From Phycisphaera sp. TMED9 (lineage in GTDB: Bacteria; Planctomycetota; Phycisphaerae; Phycisphaerales; SM1A02), in contig NHBO02000001.1 of the NCBI GenBank assembly GCA_002167845.2, positions 1 through 64,000 on the forward strand: a stretch of DNA of 64,000 bases. The letters run 5' to 3'. Numbering within the stretch: the first letter of the stretch is position 1; every line of letters starts with the position of its first letter. The translations under genes and the position numbers were made by a program. The notes beneath the pieces are model-generated. The model did no database searches. It worked only from the letters and a program-made list of their open reading frames with translations, and was not told the origin of the DNA. Positions 35,495 to 44,083 of this stretch are shown piece after piece.

Positions 35495-36181
35495 TCAGGA
35501 CGCGGGGTTCGTGTTCGGTTCCGAGGAAGGCTCGCGAACCAGGACGGTGACTCCGCCGGTCACTCGCTGCCCCTTCGAGACGAGGACCTCGACTCCCGGC
35601 CGGTCACGAACGATCAGTTCCGTCGTCGAACCGAACTTGATCATGCCGAATCGGGCGGCGCGGGCGACTCGATCCCCCGGAACCAGTGGGCAGACGATTC
35701 GTCGAGCGATGGCCCCCGAGACCTGTCGGACGCCGATCGGCTCGCCGCGATCCGATTTGAAGACGATCAGATTCGATTCATTGACCTTGGCGGATTCCTC
35801 GGTGCGGGCATCGAGATATCGGCCCGGTCGATGCGTGACCGAGACGACTTCCGCATCGCAGGGGGCGCGGTTGATGTGAACATCGAGCACGCTCAGGAAG
35901 ATTCGAACCAGTACTGCGGGTTCGCCGTCGGTCGCTTCATGGCCGTCGAGTCGTTCGACCAGACTGACCTTTCCGTCCGCGGGTGAGATCAGGTCATGGA
36001 CGTCCTGAGTGGCGGGGCGTCTGCCAAGAGGGTCTCGGAAGAAGCCGGCGATGGCGATCCAGCAGATGCCGATGGGGACGAGGCCCCACCAGAGGCCGAA
36101 AAAGACCGCAGGGATCGCGATCAAGACCGCGAGCGCGGTCGCGATTCCCCATTCGCGTCGGCCGTATCTGCTGAGAAGCAC
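35495..36181 (-). CDS. psd: Phosphatidylserine decarboxylase (short form)
   Basis: 228 aa with a GTG start. Two N-terminal hydrophobic helices (IATALAVLIAIPAVFFGLWWGLVPIGICWIAIAGFF) precede the core ISPADGKVSLVE, IFLSVLDVHINRAP and IARRIVCPL. The autocleavage site is FGSTTEL near the C-terminus (cut between Gly and Ser to make the pyruvoyl group). Length and organisation match the short PssD/archaetidylserine decarboxylase-like group. It makes phosphatidylethanolamine at the membrane. No pssA is adjacent, although the usual pairing is common. Confidence 0.93.
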   Translation of the reverse strand: MLLSRYGRREWGIATALAVLIAIPAVFFGLWWGLVPIGICWIAIAGFFRDPLGRRPATQDVHDLISPADGKVSLVERLDGHEATDGEPAVLVRIFLSVLDVHINRAPCDAEVVSVTHRPGRYLDARTEESAKVNESNLIVFKSDRGEPIGVRQVSGAIARRIVCPLVPGDRVARAARFGMIKFGSTTELIVRDRPGVEVLVSKGQRVTGGVTVLVREPSSEPNTNPAS

Positions 36182-36236
36182 GGAACGGTGCCCAATCGAT
36201 GTCGGTCGGCTGCAGGCGATGCCTGAAGCCGGTGGA

Positions 36237-37085
36237 TCACTCGGAAGCCTTGCCGATGAAGAATCCGAGCAGGCCGAAGATGATGAGGCCGCCGATGAGA
36301 CCGCCGAACCAGATCATCATGCCGCCGGTCATCATTTCCGCGAGTGCGGGAAGGGTGCCGCTGGAACCCACGAATGCCATGAGCGCCACGAGACAGAGTG
36401 ATGCCACCGCGACGATGCCCATGCCGACGCCGAGTCCGGACCAGCCGCCTTCGTAGGATTCGACGACCATCGGCACACCACCCATGGGCATGCCGCCACC
36501 AAGGTTGTTTCCGCCACTCTCTGCGCCGGCCGCCTCGAAGAGGCCGCTGGAGCTTGAAGGGATCGCCGGATCGTCATCGTTTGAGTAGACCTCGTCGAGA
36601 AGTTCGGCACCGAGCGAGGTGTCGTCGGACTCCCGGGTCAGGTCGAGCAGGCCACTTCCGCTGCCGACGGTCTCCAGCGAGAGATCGTCTTTGAGAAGGT
36701 CGTCACCCGAGGCTTCGCTCTCGAATGCACTGATGCCGGTTCCCATGCCGCTTCCCGCGAGGAAGCTGTCATCCGCACCGGCGGTGTTGGAGTCTTCGAG
36801 TCCGATCTCTCCGCTCATCTCAAGCGAAACGTCATCGCTGTCGATCCCGGGCGCGGAGCCACTCAGTCCGAGCGAGTCGGCTTCGCCGCTGTCTTCGAGA
36901 TTGATGGAGAGGTCGCCGATGTCGTCGGTCGAGGAGATCATGTCGATCTGCTCGACGCGGAACATGTCCTGATTGTCCTGCTTGAAGGACTGGACTTCGC
37001 CGCTCTTCGCCATTGCCATGAGCTCGTCCACGGACTTCCCGAGCTTGCCAGCGGCCTCTTCGGCCGAATAGAACATCTTCGCCAT
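36237..37085 (-). CDS. Membrane-anchored excisionase-like HTH protein
   Basis: 282 aa; ATG preceded by AGGAG. Residues 1-50 form a small HTH of the excisionase/MerR type (FYSAEEAAGKLGKSVDELMAMAKSGEVQSFKQDNQDMFRVEQID). A ~150-residue acidic, Ser/Gly/Asp-rich linker with repeated L-x-L-E/D-D-S motifs follows, and then two transmembrane helices (GVGMGIVAVASLCLVALMAFVG and MMIWFGGLIGGLIIFGLLGFFIG). The N-terminus would be cytoplasmic. I recognise no named family; proteins of this plan occur in planctomycetes. It lacks the basic recognition-helix residues expected of a DNA binder, so the HTH may bind protein. Confidence 0.75.
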   Translation of the reverse strand: MAKMFYSAEEAAGKLGKSVDELMAMAKSGEVQSFKQDNQDMFRVEQIDMISSTDDIGDLSINLEDSGEADSLGLSGSAPGIDSDDVSLEMSGEIGLEDSNTAGADDSFLAGSGMGTGISAFESEASGDDLLKDDLSLETVGSGSGLLDLTRESDDTSLGAELLDEVYSNDDDPAIPSSSSGLFEAAGAESGGNNLGGGMPMGGVPMVVESYEGGWSGLGVGMGIVAVASLCLVALMAFVGSSGTLPALAEMMTGGMMIWFGGLIGGLIIFGLLGFFIGKASE

Positions 37086-37264
37086 CGGATCTACGTCTCC
37101 TGGGCCAAAGGCCCGGTCGCGGTCGAGTCGTGGTACGAGGAGGCCGGATTCGGCCCACCTTCCTACCTTCGAGGATCACGGAGGCTACCCCGAGTCCGAG
37201 GCCCCCGCAAGGCGGGATTCGCACGCATGTCTCGGTGGTTCCCCTCCGGATGGTCTTCTTGGGC

Positions 37265-37270
37265 CACAAT
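37265..37270 (+). promoter_or_regulatory. Candidate -10 box for leaderless mutY
   Basis: CACAAT ends 6 nt before the chosen mutY ATG (CACAATGTCCGAATG). It misses the first T of TANNNT but keeps the A2 and T6 positions and the same spacing as four other genes here. Confidence 0.3.
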
Positions 37271-37276
37271 GTCCGA

Positions 37277-38365
37277 ATGTCCGGTTCACAGACCCAAACC
37301 GAGCCCGAGTTCGGTCATTCACGACCCCCGCGATTCAGGGCCGCAGAAAGCGTCGCCCGGGCTCTGGAGGGGTGGTTTCCGCGTCATCGCCGGAAACTCC
37401 CGTGGCGTGAGAACCGCAGCCCCTGGCGAACCCTGGTGAGCGAGTTGATGCTTCAGCAGACTCAGGTCTCACGGGTTGAAGAACGTTTCGAGAGTTTTCT
37501 CGGCCTGTTTCCAGATGCTCGCGCCATGACCGAGGCGGGTGAGGACGCCGTGGTCGCGGCATGGGAGGGTCTGGGGTACTACCGCCGAGCCCGACTGCTC
37601 CACGCCGCCGCGGTCCGGATCTGCGAGGTTCATGGGGGCCTGGTGCCGGATTCGATCGACGCCTTGCTCGCCCTTCCTGGTGTCGGTCGGTACACGGCAG
37701 GATCGATCGCTTCCATCGCATTCGGCCTCCGGGCGCCGATCGTCGACGGCAACGTGATTCGAGTGGTGGCCCGCCTCGAGGCGGTCGATGCCACGGCGGA
37801 CGACCCGTCGCTGGTGGCGCGGTGTTGGGATCGGTCTGAGGCGATGGTGGAGGTCGCGACATCGCCGGGAGTTCTGAACGAGGCGTTGATGGAACTTGGT
37901 GCGACCGTCTGCACGCCGGCGGCACCGGCGTGCGATCGTTGTCCGATTCGGAGGGAGTGCGCCGCGTTCAAGACGGAAGACCCATCGGCCATCCCTCGGC
38001 CGAAGCGACGGCCGGTTCGACAGGAAGTTCATCTTCACACCGTCGTTCTTCGGCGGGGCGATCGCGTGCTCCTCCGGCAGCGGCCGCCCGAGGGGATCTG
38101 GGCGGGACTCTGGGAGTTGCCTTCACTCGAGGACGTCGCTCGACTCGATCTTCCGGCGATCGAATCCGGGTTCGATTTCCGGATCGTCGACCTTCGCCCG
38201 CTCGAGACCTTCAAGCGGCTTCTGACCCATCGAGCGGTGCACTTCCACGTCTACGAGGGATCGACTCGGATTCGCCGTGGTCACTGGTGCGATCAGTCGG
38301 CGGCGTCCGGACTCGCAATGGCGAAACCCATGCGATCTCTGATGGATCGACGCGTCTGGCGTTGA
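37277..38365 (+). CDS. mutY: A/G-specific adenine DNA glycosylase
   Basis: 362 aa from the ATG at 37277; the 49 codons upstream in the ORF lack family similarity. HhH-GPD fold with catalytic Glu in SELMLQQTQV, the helix-hairpin-helix LPGVGRYTAGSIAS and catalytic Asp in IVDGNVIRV. The [4Fe-4S] ligands are CTPAAPACDRCPIRREC (C-x6-C-x2-C-x5-C). A C-terminal NUDIX-like domain (RGDRVLLRQRPPEGIWAGLWELP) recognises 8-oxoG. It removes A opposite 8-oxoG. It converges on the HD-phosphodiesterase gene with an 11-nt gap. Confidence 0.96.
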   Translation: MSGSQTQTEPEFGHSRPPRFRAAESVARALEGWFPRHRRKLPWRENRSPWRTLVSELMLQQTQVSRVEERFESFLGLFPDARAMTEAGEDAVVAAWEGLGYYRRARLLHAAAVRICEVHGGLVPDSIDALLALPGVGRYTAGSIASIAFGLRAPIVDGNVIRVVARLEAVDATADDPSLVARCWDRSEAMVEVATSPGVLNEALMELGATVCTPAAPACDRCPIRRECAAFKTEDPSAIPRPKRRPVRQEVHLHTVVLRRGDRVLLRQRPPEGIWAGLWELPSLEDVARLDLPAIESGFDFRIVDLRPLETFKRLLTHRAVHFHVYEGSTRIRRGHWCDQSAASGLAMAKPMRSLMDRRVWR

Positions 38366-38376
38366 TCGTCGGGTGG

Positions 38377-40692
38377 TCAGTTTCCGGAGCCGACGGCCGC
38401 GAGCACTTCGCCTTCGTCGCGTTGATCCCGATCCTCTCGTCCGCCGGGGTAGGCGATTCGAGAATGGTAGATCGCGCAGAGGCTCTTGATGATCGAATCT
38501 TCGATCACTCTCAGATCACGGAAGGTCAGATCGGAGTCGTCCAGTTGGCCATCGTCGAGTCGGCGTCGGCTCATCTTTCGCACCAGTGATTCGATGCGGC
38601 TCGGTGTCGGATCGCCCATGGCGCGGGTGGCACTCTCGATGCCGTCGCAAAGAAGCAGGATCGCGGCTTCGCGGGTCTGGGGCTTCGGTCCCGGATAGCG
38701 GAATTCGAACTCGTCGACCTCGCCACCTTCGTCGGCGGCCTTCTCGCGCGCGGCGTGGAAGAAGTACTCGACGAGCGATGTGCCGTGATGACTTTCGATG
38801 AAGTGACGGAGGACTTTCGGCAGGCCGTATTCCTGAGCGAGCTCGAGTCCGTCCTTGACGTGTCCGATGATCACCAGAAGGCTCATGGCCGGGCTGAGTT
38901 TGTTGTGCTTGTTGCTGCCGCCGCCCTGGTTTTCGATGAAGTACTCGGGCTTGTTCAACTTTCCGACATCGTGATAGAGCCCGCCGACATAGACCAGGCG
39001 GCTGTCGGCGCCGATCGCTTCCGAAGCGTTCTCCGCGATGGAGGCGACGGCCAGCGAGTGGTTGTAGGTGCCGGGGGCCCGGGCCTGCAGTTCACGAAGC
39101 AGAGGCTGGCGGGTATCCCGCAGCTCGGCGAGGGTGAGGCCGGTGGTGATGTCGAAGAGTTTCTCGATGCTCGGCATGATTCCAAGCATGAAGAAGCCGG
39201 CGAAGAGTGTGCCGGCCCCGGCGAAGGCCGCCTGCACCATGACCTGCATCGGAGCGCCCGGCGTGTCCAGAGGAACGGCGGCGAGGCCCTGAGCCAGAAA
39301 CACCACGACGGCGACGATGCCGGAGAGCACCGACGCTCGAACGAATGCGCCTCGATTGGGAATCTCTTCCAACTGGAACGCGAGTACCGAGCTGACCGCG
39401 AGAAGGGCGATGGCATCGATCGTGTGTCCGCCGATCGCGACGGTGATCGACACCGCTCCGAGAAGGCCCGCGAAGATCGCGATTCGTCGGTCGTAGGCGA
39501 GGGTCAGCGTGATCGCGAGAATCGAGATGGCGAGGGCCGCCCCGAAGGGGGTCAGCCGTGGGAAGGCCACTGCGAAGAACGTGCCGAGTGCCGTGCATCC
39601 GACGAGAAGCAGAAGGACCGCGGACAGTCGGGAAGTGCTTCGAGCGATTCGGGGATAGAACGTGGTTCCGTGTCCGGCGAGCAGGACGACCACCACCAGA
39701 CCCAGGAACATCCAGCCACCGATCCGGCTCCAGGTTCCGCGGATGCCGCCTTTCTCGAGGGCGTTGGCAAGAGCCAGTCCACCGATCTCGATGCCGGATG
39801 CATCGAGGATGTCGCCCCGGGCGTAGATGACTTCGCCGGCGGCATGTTCGATGAACACGTCGGCGACCCGGTCGGCGGCTTCGTCCGCCGCGAGGGTGGT
39901 TGCCGCGGGATCAAAGAGCACCGTCGGGCCCGGACGGTTGATGATCGCGGCGATGATGATCTCCGCCGCATCCCGTGGGAATCCCGAGTAGCGAGCGAGT
40001 TTGATCAGGCTCTGCCGGACGCTCGTGGTCATGCCGTCGGGGACGAGTTCGATGGCCCGCTGCACGGTCACTGCGGTCGACCGATCCTGAGGTTGCGGGG
40101 CGTTGATCTGGCCGTCGCTCGGCGTCGAGGCGGTCTCGCCATCCGGTTGGATCGAGTCATTCCCCGGCAGAGGTTCGGTCGAGGCCGTCTCGATGGGCAG
40201 TGGGGGAAGGACCCTCCGGGTCGAGACCGTCGTGAACTTCTGAAACTCCAGCGTTTCCAAGAGTGGTTCGCTCTGCCAGAGGGCATCGACGAATTCGTCC
40301 ACCGACTCCCGCCAGGTCGGCGAGGGGCCATCCGGGGTCTGGTACCGCTGCAACACCGAGAGAGAGGCGTCGGTGAGTCCGAACTGGTCCTGCAATCCAG
40401 GATCGACGTCGTCGAGGATGAGCGCGGAACGAACCGCGACCGGCAGGCCCATCAGTTTGGCCCGAAGATCGGCGAGATAGGTCGAATCCGCGTTGTAGAA
40501 CCGAGGTGCCGCACGGCGTGCCTCATCTCTTCGGCGTTGAGTCTCCGCGTCGTCGAGGACGCTGAACGCCAGCGGGTTCACGAGGCTGTCCGTGGCGACC
40601 TCGCCGGGCCAGACCCGAGGTTGAGTCCGTGCCCAGGTGGTCACCACCGTGAGCAGCATCGCGGCCACGATCGTGGCAAGGAGTCCGTTCAC
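38377..40692 (-). CDS. 7TM-HD phosphohydrolase (PgpH-like)
   Basis: 771 aa as drawn from a GTG at 40692. A first transmembrane helix (LLATIVAAMLLTVV) leads to a ~250-residue extracytoplasmic 7TMR-HDED region, about seven transmembrane helices (residues about 320-500) and a cytoplasmic HD domain (SLAVASIAENA, VGGLYHDVGKLNKPEYFIENQ, IESHHGTSLVEYFFHAA). PgpH-type enzymes hydrolyse c-di-AMP. The GTG has no ribosome-binding site, and in-frame codons upstream encode a plausible basic cytoplasmic tail (RIFKPRSNRRSR..., then PTVGEIARQPLF) with no ATG/GTG/TTG before the stop, so the true start is unresolved. Ends convergent with mutY. Confidence 0.88.
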   Translation of the reverse strand: MNGLLATIVAAMLLTVVTTWARTQPRVWPGEVATDSLVNPLAFSVLDDAETQRRRDEARRAAPRFYNADSTYLADLRAKLMGLPVAVRSALILDDVDPGLQDQFGLTDASLSVLQRYQTPDGPSPTWRESVDEFVDALWQSEPLLETLEFQKFTTVSTRRVLPPLPIETASTEPLPGNDSIQPDGETASTPSDGQINAPQPQDRSTAVTVQRAIELVPDGMTTSVRQSLIKLARYSGFPRDAAEIIIAAIINRPGPTVLFDPAATTLAADEAADRVADVFIEHAAGEVIYARGDILDASGIEIGGLALANALEKGGIRGTWSRIGGWMFLGLVVVVLLAGHGTTFYPRIARSTSRLSAVLLLLVGCTALGTFFAVAFPRLTPFGAALAISILAITLTLAYDRRIAIFAGLLGAVSITVAIGGHTIDAIALLAVSSVLAFQLEEIPNRGAFVRASVLSGIVAVVVFLAQGLAAVPLDTPGAPMQVMVQAAFAGAGTLFAGFFMLGIMPSIEKLFDITTGLTLAELRDTRQPLLRELQARAPGTYNHSLAVASIAENASEAIGADSRLVYVGGLYHDVGKLNKPEYFIENQGGGSNKHNKLSPAMSLLVIIGHVKDGLELAQEYGLPKVLRHFIESHHGTSLVEYFFHAAREKAADEGGEVDEFEFRYPGPKPQTREAAILLLCDGIESATRAMGDPTPSRIESLVRKMSRRRLDDGQLDDSDLTFRDLRVIEDSIIKSLCAIYHSRIAYPGGREDRDQRDEGEVLAAVGSGN

Positions 40693-41128
40693 GAAGAGCG
40701 GTTGGCGCGCGATCTCGCCGACGGTCGGCCCCTTGGGCCGGATTGCCGCGGAGATGCGGCTCCGTCTGTTCGAACGCGGCTTGAAGATGCGAGAGAGTGG
40801 TCCGATGGGTGCAGTTCTCTTCGGTCGGGGTCATGCGAGATCGGTCGGAATGGCGATCATCCGAATTTTAGCGGCGGGCACGAAGTGAAATCACCTTGGG
40901 CTCGCTGGCTCCATCACTTGGTATCGACCAATTCAGGTCTTGAGACGGATGAGAGGCCGCCTCAAGCATCCAAGAAGGCCGGAAAGGGGATGATGCGGGG
41001 GAAGATTCGGATTATCGGACAACATGCGAGTCCTCTCCATTCTTCCCCCGGATCGCGTGGATCGGATCATCAACCGGCCGAGCGGGGGGCATCTTGGGAG
41101 CCTCTCATCGGGGTACCATCGCCTCGTC

Positions 41129-42025
41129 ATGCTCCAACGGACTTCTCGCCATCTCTTGCACTGTTCCGCCGCCGGGATTCTGGCGATCGCGATCGCCTCG
41201 GCGATCGGAGGTTGCGGTGCCGATCCACAGCCGGCCGCGGCCTCGAATGAGGACTTCACGGGCTCGGGATTGGAGTCCGCCTCCAGCGTCATTGATGATC
41301 GATGGGCGTCGGTCGTCCTGGACGCGTCACAGCGGGCGGAGGTCCGGGACATCCTTCGGGGTGCCGTCTCGGGCGAGACGGTTCCACTTGGCACCGCGGT
41401 TTTCGGTATCCGTTTCGAGGATGTTCCCCGGGCGATTCTGACGGCCGCTCCCACGGTCGAGATGGCCGTGATGAGACAGGCTTTCATTCCCGCGATCGCG
41501 TCGGTGACGTTTCGGGATGCTTTCGGTCAGGAAGCGGTGGCGAGCATCGATCTCGGTCGGATGACGGCGCTCTCGACGGTTCGGTATCTGGTTCCGGGCG
41601 ATGACGTCGCGAGGCCGAGGTCGAGGATGCTCGATGCCATCAACGGCCTGCTCTGGTCGGACGGCAACTTCTTTGCAGGATCGACCGCCCACCGCCTCGC
41701 ATCCGCACGGGCGGAGGTGGAAGGAGTCGAGGCGTTGCGAATTCTCAAGGAGGCGGTCGAAGAGGCGGGAGGCACGTTGCTCTCAAGTGCATTCGAACCG
41801 GAGAAGTACGAGATCGACCTCTTGATGCTCGACGATGAGCCCGCGCGACTCGAGGTTCGGCGTGAACCCGATCCGCGAGTGCTTTCCTGGACCGCCCATG
41901 CGGGGACTTTTTCGTCGCCGGAGAAGGCCTCGGATCTCGGCTCCGCGTTCGAGAAGGCGCTTCGGGAATGGGGCAGGACCCCGATGCCCGCGGAAACACG
42001 GGACGTCGCGACCGAGAAGAACTGA
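41129..42025 (+). CDS. Lipoprotein of unknown function
   Basis: 298 aa from the ATG at 41129, directly before a lipoprotein signal peptide (AAGILAIAIASAIGGC with lipobox Cys). The mature part is soluble alpha/beta (FGIRFEDVPRAILTAAP, QEAVASIDLGRMTALSTVRYL, EVEGVEALRILKEAVEEAGG) without a family that I recognise. A TACCAT hexamer 9 nt upstream may be its -10 box. The gene is isolated between the HD-phosphodiesterase (divergent) and gatA (convergent). Confidence 0.7.
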   Translation: MLQRTSRHLLHCSAAGILAIAIASAIGGCGADPQPAAASNEDFTGSGLESASSVIDDRWASVVLDASQRAEVRDILRGAVSGETVPLGTAVFGIRFEDVPRAILTAAPTVEMAVMRQAFIPAIASVTFRDAFGQEAVASIDLGRMTALSTVRYLVPGDDVARPRSRMLDAINGLLWSDGNFFAGSTAHRLASARAEVEGVEALRILKEAVEEAGGTLLSSAFEPEKYEIDLLMLDDEPARLEVRREPDPRVLSWTAHAGTFSSPEKASDLGSAFEKALREWGRTPMPAETRDVATEKN

Positions 42026-42061
42026 TCGAACGTCGCCGGCTCGGTCCGCTCTGCATTCGAT

Positions 42062-43552
42062 TCAGTCGGACCGGATCATCGACTCGATGGTCGAGGCGGC
42101 TCGAAGCAGCTTTGACTCACCAAAGGCGGGCGTTTGAAGATGGATTCCCATGGGAAGGGTCTCGCCGTCCTGTTCCACCGAACCCCCGGGAATGGAGATC
42201 GCCGGGATTCCGGCGATGTTCGCGTTGACGGTGTAGACGTCGTTGAGATACATCGAGATGGTGTCGAGGCCGGCGCCGATTTGGAATGCGGGGCTCGGCG
42301 AGGTCGGGCCGAGAAGGATGTCGCACTTCGCGAATGCGGAGTCGAATTCCTGCTTGATCAGCCGTCGGACTTGTAGTGATCGCTTGTAGTAGGCGTCGTA
42401 GTAGCCTGCGCTGAGGACGTAGGTCCCGAGCATGATTCGGCGTCGGACTTCCGGACCGAACCCCTCGCTTCTGGTCCGGGCATAGAGCTCTTCGAGGCTC
42501 TCGCCCGGTCGGGGCTCGGCACGATAGCCGTAGCGAATGCCGTCGTACCGGGCGAGATTGCTGCTCGCTTCCGCCGGCGCGATGACGTAGTAGGTCGAGA
42601 TGCCGTAGTCGGTCATTGGAAGATCGACGTCCACGATCGTGGCGCCCGCTTCCCGAAGAGAGTCGATGGTCTGTTCGAGCCTCTCCGTGACGCCGGGGTG
42701 ATTTCGATCCGTGCAGTGTTCGCGGGGGATCCCCACTCGAAGGGTCGAGGGGTCGACCGGCCCGTCGGCGAGAGACGGCTCGATGGCGAGGTCCGAAGTG
42801 GTGGCGTCATTCGAGTCGATTCCGCCAAGCACTTCGTAGATCAACGCCGCATCACGAACGCTTCGCGCCAGAGGGCCGATCTGGTCGAGACTGGAACCGA
42901 AGGCAACCAGCCCGTAGCGCGAGATCCGCCCGTACGTGGGTTTGAATCCGACGCAACCGCAGAAGGCGGCGGGTTGCCGGATCGACCCGCCGGTGTCCGA
43001 GCCGAGCGCCGCGTCGGCGATCCCGGCCCCGACCGCCGAAGCGCTTCCGCCGCTTGATCCGCCGGGGACGCGGTCCTTCCCGTGTGGATTCCGCACCGGA
43101 CCCCAGGCGCAGGTCTCCGAAGAGGAGCCCATCGCGAACTCGTCCATGTTGGTCTTGCCGACCAGGGTCGCGCCGGCCTCGCGGAGTCGAGTGATCACCG
43201 TCGCGTCGTAGGGTGATCGGTAGTTCTCGAGCATCCGTGAACTGCAGGTGGTGCGTCCTTCGGTCGTGCAGAGATTGTCCTTGATCGCCATGACGGATCC
43301 GGCGAGTGGCCCGGGATCGTCGCCGGCGGCGAGTCGGGTGTCGATCGACTGAGCCGTCGCTCGTGCGGAGTCGGCGAAAATCTCGTGATAGGCATTGAGT
43401 GTCGAGTTCGAAGACTCGATCTCGGTGATGAGGGACTCGAGCCGGTGCGCCGTGGAGGTCTCGGCGTTCCGAACCTGATGGACTCGTGCGGTGAGATCGT
43501 CTTTGGGGTCGACGAACGGATCGGAGGGGTTGTCTGAGTGAGGTGTGGTCAT
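42062..43552 (-). CDS. gatA: Glu-tRNA(Gln)/Asp-tRNA(Asn) amidotransferase subunit A
   Basis: 496 aa, normal length. Amidase-signature residues: catalytic Lys in MAIKDNLCT, cis-Ser/Ser in GGSSGGSASAVGAG and nucleophile Ser in LGSDTGGSIRQPAAFCG. It releases ammonia from glutamine for transamidation of misacylated tRNAs. gatC lies 19 nt upstream on the same strand. gatB is not in the window, and the next gene (a convergent lipoprotein) is unrelated. Confidence 0.97.
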   Translation of the reverse strand: MTTPHSDNPSDPFVDPKDDLTARVHQVRNAETSTAHRLESLITEIESSNSTLNAYHEIFADSARATAQSIDTRLAAGDDPGPLAGSVMAIKDNLCTTEGRTTCSSRMLENYRSPYDATVITRLREAGATLVGKTNMDEFAMGSSSETCAWGPVRNPHGKDRVPGGSSGGSASAVGAGIADAALGSDTGGSIRQPAAFCGCVGFKPTYGRISRYGLVAFGSSLDQIGPLARSVRDAALIYEVLGGIDSNDATTSDLAIEPSLADGPVDPSTLRVGIPREHCTDRNHPGVTERLEQTIDSLREAGATIVDVDLPMTDYGISTYYVIAPAEASSNLARYDGIRYGYRAEPRPGESLEELYARTRSEGFGPEVRRRIMLGTYVLSAGYYDAYYKRSLQVRRLIKQEFDSAFAKCDILLGPTSPSPAFQIGAGLDTISMYLNDVYTVNANIAGIPAISIPGGSVEQDGETLPMGIHLQTPAFGESKLLRAASTIESMIRSD

Positions 43553-43571
43553 CGGGTGGATTCACGAGCGA

Positions 43572-43892
43572 TCAGGCTCCGCCCTCCCCGAGGACCTTCG
43601 GAACGGCGATGAAGGGGCCTTCGGTCTTCGGTGCCATGGCCAGGAGGACATCGCGATCCAGCGTCGGGCCTGGTTCATCCTCCGCGAGGCGATTCACCGT
43701 GTCATGAGGCCGTGGCATCGGCTCCACGCCTTCCACGTCGAGATTCTGGAGATTCGCGACGTGCTCGAGCACCGCCAGAAGGTCGTTCCTCGCCGAGTCG
43801 AGGGCGGGGGCGTCGAGGGCGAGTCGTGAGAGGCTTGCGACCTTGGCCACGTCCTCAGGAGTCGGTGGTGGATTTGAATCGGAACTTGTCAT
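43572..43892 (-). CDS. gatC: Glu-tRNA(Gln)/Asp-tRNA(Asn) amidotransferase subunit C
   Basis: 106 aa from the ATG at 43892; the 16 codons upstream in the ORF are not conserved in character. Standard GatC pattern: EDVAKVASLSRLAL, then LLAVLEHVANLQNLDVEGVEPMPRP and VNRLAEDEP. GatC is the clamp that stabilises the GatAB interface. gatA follows after 19 nt. Divergent from the efflux adaptor gene with 191 nt between. Confidence 0.94.
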   Translation of the reverse strand: MTSSDSNPPPTPEDVAKVASLSRLALDAPALDSARNDLLAVLEHVANLQNLDVEGVEPMPRPHDTVNRLAEDEPGPTLDRDVLLAMAPKTEGPFIAVPKVLGEGGA

Positions 43893-44049
43893 GACGCGAA
43901 GAGTAACGGTCCGCGGCGACCTTGGCGGTTGAGTTACCATTGTCGGTCCGATCCTCGGGCCTTTCGGGTCCGTCGGGGAGGGCCATCGCCGGTGCTGGTG
44001 GCTCCTTCGTCCCTGCGGTAAACCGTTCTTCTCCTGTCCTCCTCCCGGG

Positions 44050-44075
44050 CCTCGCTCCCGGACCTCGCTCCCGGA
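44050..44075. repeat. 13-bp perfect tandem duplication
   Basis: CCTCGCTCCCGGA occurs twice in direct succession, ending 8 nt before the efflux adaptor start, in the gatC/adaptor intergenic region. It may be a regulator half-site pair or a slippage duplication. Confidence 0.55.
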
Positions 44076-44083
44076 TTGTCAAC

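Noticed and set aside
40885-41128. Possible small RNA gene (SRP or RNase P-like)
   Set aside because: Purine-rich segments were checked by eye, but the conserved loop motifs of SRP RNA or RNase P were not found.
38755-41250. 831-aa plus-strand ORF
   Set aside because: Antisense to the 7TM-HD phosphodiesterase; hydrophilic Arg/Asp/Glu-rich nonsense translation without motifs.
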